The notes beneath the pieces were generated by a model. It did not search any database. It worked only from the letters and a program-made list of their open reading frames with translations, and was not told the DNA's origin. Below are positions 6,333 to 8,345 of a stretch of 8,345 nucleotides of DNA, piece by piece. Position 1 is the stretch's first letter; every line of letters starts with the position of its first letter. The stretch comes from Micavibrio sp. UBA2020 (GTDB lineage Bacteria > Pseudomonadota > Alphaproteobacteria > Micavibrionales > UBA2020): NCBI GenBank assembly GCA_002334985.1, contig DDBY01000013.1:2700-11044 (forward strand). Reading direction: 5' to 3'. The translations under genes and the position numbers were made by a program.

Positions 6333-7124
6333 TCAGGCTTTGGCACGCCAGCTGGGCTCTGTTTTGTTCAAAAAGGCGCTAAGGCCATCTTTACCTTCAT
6401 CGGACGCGCGCGCTTCGGCGATTTGCTCCACGGTGAATTTAATCATTTCCTCGTCAATCGCGCGCCCCGCGATGCCAAGAATGACTTTCTTGCCGCGCTT
6501 TTGCGCTTGCGGCGCGCCATCCAGAATAGCGGCCACGATTTTATCGCGCGCGGCGTCAAGCCCGCCTTTTTCGCAAACGTCATGCACAAGACCGATGCGC
6601 GCGGCCGTATGCGCATCGAAACGCTCCGCCGTCAGGAAATAGCGCCGCGCCTGACGCGAGCCCATTGCCGCCATGACATACGGCGCGATGATGCTGGGGA
6701 TAAGCCCGATGCGCACTTCGGACAGGCAGAACTGCGCGCCTTCTTCGGCAATTGCAATATCGCAGCAGGCCGTGAGGCCGACGCCGCCACCAAAAGCATT
6801 GCCCTGCACCAGCGCAAGCGTCGGCTTGGGCAGCGTGTTGATAGTTTTCAAAAGCGTGCCGAGGCGCATCGCATCATTCACGTTTTGCTGGTATGTGTAA
6901 TCGGCCATGCGGCGCATCCAGTTGAGGTCGCCACCGGCGGAAAAGCTTTTCCCCTCCCCGCGCAGCACGACAGCGCGCACGGATTTGTCTTCGCCCGCTT
7001 TTTCAAACAGGCGCGTCAGCTCCCCAATCACGATTTCGTTGAAGGCGTTGTGAAGTTCCGGACGGTTCAGCGTTATCGTGGCGATGCCGCCTGCGACGCT
7101 GTATAGGACTGTTTGTTCGCTCAT
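6333..7124 (-). CDS. liuC: Methylglutaconyl-CoA hydratase (enoyl-CoA hydratase/isomerase family)
   Basis: A 263-residue crotonase-fold enzyme, full length for the family. Best assigned to hydration of 3-methylglutaconyl-CoA to HMG-CoA in leucine degradation, in the cytoplasm. Visible motifs are ITLNRPELHNAF (17-28), the CoA/oxyanion-hole segment SFSAGGDLNWMRRMA (60-74), GNAFGGGVGL (108-117), CDIAIA (121-126) and CLSEVRIGLIPSIIAPYV (133-150). Glu136 aligns with the second crotonase catalytic glutamate (Glu164 in rat); the position of the first (Glu144) is Gly116. The SAG.DLNWMRRMA, LSEV+IGL and ARRYFLTAERF blocks are, from memory of the family, typical of bacterial LiuC/AtuE proteins, which share that glycine. 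The ribosome binding site before ATG 7124 is weak (CAGGCC). The carboxylase producing its substrate lies on the same strand at 1-1223, which supports the assignment; generic enoyl-CoA hydratase is the alternative. Confidence 0.87.
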   Translation of the reverse strand: MSEQTVLYSVAGGIATITLNRPELHNAFNEIVIGELTRLFEKAGEDKSVRAVVLRGEGKSFSAGGDLNWMRRMADYTYQQNVNDAMRLGTLLKTINTLPKPTLALVQGNAFGGGVGLTACCDIAIAEEGAQFCLSEVRIGLIPSIIAPYVMAAMGSRQARRYFLTAERFDAHTAARIGLVHDVCEKGGLDAARDKIVAAILDGAPQAQKRGKKVILGIAGRAIDEEMIKFTVEQIAEARASDEGKDGLSAFLNKTEPSWRAKA

Positions 7125-7162
7125 TTTCGGCCTGTGTGATGCGGACGTGGATGGGTGCTTCC

Positions 7163-7192
7163 TTTATACAAAAATCCACCCCCGCCGTCCAA
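7163..7192 (-). promoter_or_regulatory. Possible promoter of liuC
   Basis: On the minus strand TATAAA (7168-7163) is preceded after 18 nt by TTGGAC (7192-7187), which keeps only the TTG of the -35 consensus. Transcription would start near 7156, giving a leader of roughly 30 nt before ATG 7124. It lies in the 159-nt divergent gap shared with the NYN gene, about 40 nt from that gene's -35, so one regulator could affect both. Weak, by consensus only. Confidence 0.35.
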
Positions 7193-7230
7193 GGGAGTTC
7201 ATTTCACGGAATCACGCCCGGAATATATCA

Positions 7231-7283
7231 TTTTCATCTCCCGCTTAGCCTTCTATGATTTTCTAAGTCCATAGGAGCTAAAA
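7231..7283 (+). promoter_or_regulatory. Promoter and ribosome binding site of the NYN-domain gene
   Basis: TTTTCA (7231-7236), a 17-nt spacer and TATGAT (7254-7259) give a plausible sigma-70 promoter with a start near 7266. AGGAG (7273-7277) sits 6 nt before ATG 7284, the strongest Shine-Dalgarno match in the window, and it fixes the start codon. Confidence 0.5.
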
Positions 7284-7994
7284 ATGACACTTCAAAGAAA
7301 TATAGCCCGCCTTGCCGTCTTCATTGATGCAGACAACGCCTCCCCACACATAGCCGAAGCTTTATTCGATGAAATCGCCAAGCTTGGTGAGGCCGGTGTA
7401 CGGCGGATTTATGGCGACTTTTCATCGCCTCGCATTAAAGGCTGGGCCGACATCCTGATGAAACACGCACTCATCCCCCACCAACAGTACGCTTATACCA
7501 AGGGAAAAAACGCGTCAGACATTGCGCTGGTTATCGATGCTATGGACTTATTGCACAAAGGCGGCTTTGACGGCTTTTGCCTTGTTTCATCAGATAGTGA
7601 TTTCACGCGCCTTTCATCACGCATCCGCGAAGAAGGCGTCGCTGTGTATGGTTTTGGCGAGGAAAAGACCCCCGAAAGCTTCCGCCAAGCATGCTCGCGC
7701 TTTATCTACACGGAAAACCTGAAGAATGAAAAAGATGAAAACCAGCAAGGAAAGCCCAACGAAAGACACCCGCCGAGCAAGGCTGCTCCATTGTTAATTA
7801 AGGCACTTGAACTATCCGTTGACGAAGCTGGCGAATGGGGGAATCTGAGCGAGGTCGGCTCTCACCTTGAGAAGCTGGCATCCGACTTTGACCCGAGAAG
7901 CTATGGGCAAAAAAACCTCAGCGCGCTGGTAGAAAAAGCGGGCTGCTTTGAAGTACGCAAAGAAAACAATAAAGTCTCTATTCGCAGAAAATAA
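7284..7994 (+). CDS. NYN-domain putative ribonuclease with C-terminal OST-HTH/LOTUS domain (LabA-like)
   Basis: A 236-residue two-domain protein of the LabA/DUF88 type. Residues 8-143 form a NYN (PIN-like) nuclease domain with the expected acidic metal-binding positions: VFIDADN (12-18, Asp15 and Asp17), NASDIALVIDAMDLL (76-90, Asp79 and Asp85) and SSDSDFTRL (102-110, Asp104 and Asp106). Residues 143-163 are a charged linker. Residues about 165-236 match the OST-HTH/LOTUS fold: LLIKALEL, WGNLSEVGSHL, SDFDPRSYG, LSALVEKAGCFEV. NYN domains are predicted metal-dependent RNases and LOTUS domains bind RNA, so RNA processing or turnover in the cytoplasm is the likely role; the natural RNA is unknown. 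All catalytic acidic residues appear intact. The gene stands alone, divergent from liuC and convergent with the gene ending at 8001 (6-nt gap). Its GC content is visibly lower than that of the genes to its left, which may reflect acquisition. Confidence 0.88.
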   Translation: MTLQRNIARLAVFIDADNASPHIAEALFDEIAKLGEAGVRRIYGDFSSPRIKGWADILMKHALIPHQQYAYTKGKNASDIALVIDAMDLLHKGGFDGFCLVSSDSDFTRLSSRIREEGVAVYGFGEEKTPESFRQACSRFIYTENLKNEKDENQQGKPNERHPPSKAAPLLIKALELSVDEAGEWGNLSEVGSHLEKLASDFDPRSYGQKNLSALVEKAGCFEVRKENNKVSIRRK

Positions 7995-8000
7995 CCTTCA

Positions 8001-8345
8001 TCAACTCCCCCAAACCGCAGGTTTGACCGCTGGCACGGCGCTGCGGGCGGGGTTTTCGCGCGGCGGGCTTTTGTAAACCGCGCGCAGGGAATTGAAGGTT
8101 TTCATGAATTCTTCGGATTGCAAAAGCCGCGGGTCGGAAACTTCCATTTTGACAATCCGCAGCCACGGCGAAAGGCTATTATCGCACATCGCCTTGAAGA
8201 ACTTTTGCGACAGGCGTTTTTCGTCGGGCAGATGCTTGGGCAGACTTTCATAGAGCATTTCAATGACCAGGCCGGGCTTCAGCCGCTCCGCCTGCTCCGC
8301 ATAGCTAACAAATGTCACGCCCCCATGCTCGCGCTGCGATAAATA
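8001..8345 (-). CDS. Unrecognised protein, 5' end beyond right edge
   Basis: The frame is open from the right edge to a TGA at 8003-8001, giving 114 visible codons. A GTG at 8318 could start a 105-residue protein, but there is no well-spaced ribosome binding site before it, and the frame continues upstream with plausible codons (YLSQREHGG), so a larger gene cut by the window is more likely. The codons show the GC-rich third positions of neighbouring genes, favouring this frame over the opposing one. The visible part looks mostly helical, with Leu/Lys/Glu-rich segments, followed by a basic, Pro/Ala-rich C-terminal tail. No family, signal peptide or membrane helix is recognised and no function is proposed. 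Confidence 0.6.
   Translation of the reverse strand, partial: YLSQREHGGVTFVSYAEQAERLKPGLVIEMLYESLPKHLPDEKRLSQKFFKAMCDNSLSPWLRIVKMEVSDPRLLQSEEFMKTFNSLRAVYKSPPRENPARSAVPAVKPAVWGS

Noticed and set aside
5152..6642. 496-codon open frame on the plus strand
   Set aside because: It runs antisense across the DUF898 gene and part of liuC, both recognisable. The Arg/His/Asn-rich product looks like a mirror of hydrophobic minus-strand codons.
6324..7106. 260-codon open frame on the plus strand
   Set aside because: Antisense to liuC, which carries full crotonase motifs; no recognisable domain.
8011..8025. Inverted repeat CAAACC-GCA-GGTTTG as terminator of the NYN gene
   Set aside because: Stem of 6 bp with a 3-nt loop but no T-run on either strand, and it lies inside the coding end of the opposing gene.

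Overview
The window reads as a stretch of alphaproteobacterial chromosome. It is moderately GC-rich, densely packed, and carries aerobic leucine catabolism genes of the proteobacterial liu type together with an M48 peptidase preceded by a DUF898 membrane protein. Organism assignment is an inference from gene content and codon use, not from a marker gene. No rRNA, tRNA, CRISPR array, insertion sequence, integrase or att-like repeat was seen.

Layout from left to right. (1) 1-1223, minus: the N-terminal 407 codons of a biotin-dependent carboxylase alpha subunit, most like 3-methylcrotonyl-CoA carboxylase (liuD/mccA), running off the left edge, with its own promoter in the 1224-1400 gap. (2) 1422-2492 and 2584-3618, plus: two unrecognised soluble proteins that each carry a complete zinc-peptidase signature (HELGH followed by ExxAD). 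They are head-to-tail, look distantly paralogous, and each is preceded by a near-identical promoter/leader module. (3) 3633-6297, minus: a compact unit of DUF898 membrane protein, membrane-anchored M48 peptidase and single-domain MazG-like pyrophosphohydrolase, with a 5-nt gap and then a 4-nt GTGA overlap. It converges on the peptidase pair. (4) 6333-7124, minus: a methylglutaconyl-CoA hydratase (liuC), 35 nt upstream of the DUF898 gene. (5) 7284-7994, plus: a NYN-domain/OST-HTH (LabA-like) putative RNase with lower GC than its neighbours, divergent from liuC. (6) 8001-8345, minus: an unrecognised gene open to the right edge.

How the genes fit together. MCC-alpha and methylglutaconyl-CoA hydratase act one step apart in leucine breakdown (3-methylcrotonyl-CoA to 3-methylglutaconyl-CoA to HMG-CoA) and lie on the same strand. 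About 5 kb of genes unrelated to leucine separates them, including three different HExxH metallopeptidases in a row. The most novel item is the tandem pair of uncharacterised metallopeptidases with a duplicated leader. The M48/DUF898 unit beside them may be related in function (envelope proteolysis), but that link is only positional. I found no clear evidence for a complete new defence or mobile system.
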